A stretch of 5,891 nt of DNA from Deltaproteobacteria bacterium (lineage in GTDB: Bacteria; Desulfobacterota; BSN033; UBA1163): NCBI GenBank assembly GCA_016875155.1, contig VGSD01000195.1, positions 1 through 5,891 of the forward strand. Direction: 5' to 3'. The position numbers were made by a program, and so were the translations under genes. Below are positions 5,466 to 5,891 of this stretch, in pieces. Positions within the stretch are counted from its first letter, which is position 1, and every line of letters begins with the position of its first letter. The notes beneath the pieces are model-generated. The model was not told where the DNA came from. It saw nothing but the letters and a program-made list of their open reading frames with translations, and did not search any database.

Positions 5466-5891
5466 GGAGGAAATTCATTTGGAAATCTTTTCAGGATTAC
5501 CACCTGGGGAGAGTCCCATGGAGAGGCTGTCGGGGTGGTGATCGATGGCTGTCCGCCTGGAATGGAACTCTCTGAAGAAGAGATTCAGAAAGAGATGGGG
5601 AGAAGACGACCAGGCCAGGGGACTGGAACAAGCCCCAGAAGAGAGAGAGATAAGATTGAAATCCTCTCCGGTCTCTTCGAAGGAAAGACGACAGGAACCC
5701 CCGTCTCCCTACTGGTGAGAAATGAGGATGTGGATTCCAGCCCTTACGAGGAATGGAAAGAGGTCTTCAGGCCCGGGCATGCTGACTTCACCTATCAGGC
5801 CAAATACGGGATCCGGGATTACCGGGGAGGAGGCAGGGCTTCGGCAAGAGAGACCGTAGGAAGAGTGGCGGCTGGAGCGATTGCAAAGAAA
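5463..5891 (+). CDS. aroC: Chorismate synthase, 5' part (runs off the window)
   Basis: It converts EPSP to chorismate using reduced FMN. The first 143 codons are present, with no stop before the window edge; the family usually has about 350-390 residues, so over half is missing. Translated from TTG 5463 it begins GGNSFG after the initiator. It then shows the first signature [12 protein letters not shown], followed by [41 protein letters not shown] and the Gly-rich [13 protein letters not shown] that binds FMN and phosphate. These are textbook chorismate synthase blocks in the right order and spacing, with no frameshift. It follows aroK on the same strand after a 65-base gap holding a hairpin, and completes the pathway encoded by the operon. 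Confidence 0.95.
   Translation, partial: MGGNSFGNLFRITTWGESHGEAVGVVIDGCPPGMELSEEEIQKEMGRRRPGQGTGTSPRRERDKIEILSGLFEGKTTGTPVSLLVRNEDVDSSPYEEWKEVFRPGHADFTYQAKYGIRDYRGGGRASARETVGRVAAGAIAKK

Overview
The window is almost entirely one plus-strand operon for the shikimate pathway: seven pathway genes plus a regulated leader. The organism is most likely a bacterium with moderate GC and Shine-Dalgarno sites, plausibly an anaerobe of the Desulfobacterota (former Deltaproteobacteria) or a neighbouring phylum. The first two enzymes belong to the archaeal-type entry route (2-amino-3,7-dideoxy-D-threo-hept-6-ulosonate synthase and 3-dehydroquinate synthase II). However, the shikimate kinase is of the bacterial NMP-kinase-like type, and the leader carries a sigma70-like promoter and intrinsic terminators. 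That combination argues against an archaeon. The phylum is an inference from gene content only.

Layout. Bases 1-277 hold a candidate promoter (TTGACA at 12-17), an unannotated 31-residue leader peptide (64-159) containing FYFYGYFY, and two tandem terminator hairpins with U-tracts (179-214 and 219-252). The second hairpin ends only 25 bases before the first enzyme gene. Arms inside and after the leader ORF can pair in mutually exclusive ways, which is the layout of ribosome-mediated transcription attenuation sensing Phe and Tyr. There follow aroA' (278-1078), aroB' (1075-2067), aroD (2072-2743), aroE (2740-3564), aroA (3557-4816), aroK (4813-5397) and the 5' part of aroC (5463 to the window end). 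The first six genes overlap by 4 or 8 bases or are 4 bases apart.

The genes together run from aspartate semialdehyde plus a ketosugar phosphate to chorismate. AroA' and AroB' make 3-dehydroquinate, then AroD, AroE, AroK, AroA and AroC complete the route. No DAHP synthase or classical AroB lies in the window, as expected when the alternative entry route is used.

The only loose junction is aroK-aroC. A 115-base segment (5321-5435) has perfect 10-base inverted ends and is flanked by TTTA on both sides. It replaces the expected end of aroK with a 25-residue tail. Removing it with one TTTA copy on paper gives a 173-residue shikimate kinase whose TGA lies 9 bases before aroC, matching the rest of the operon. 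This looks like a small palindromic or MITE-like insertion. The attenuator and this insertion are the two points most worth checking.
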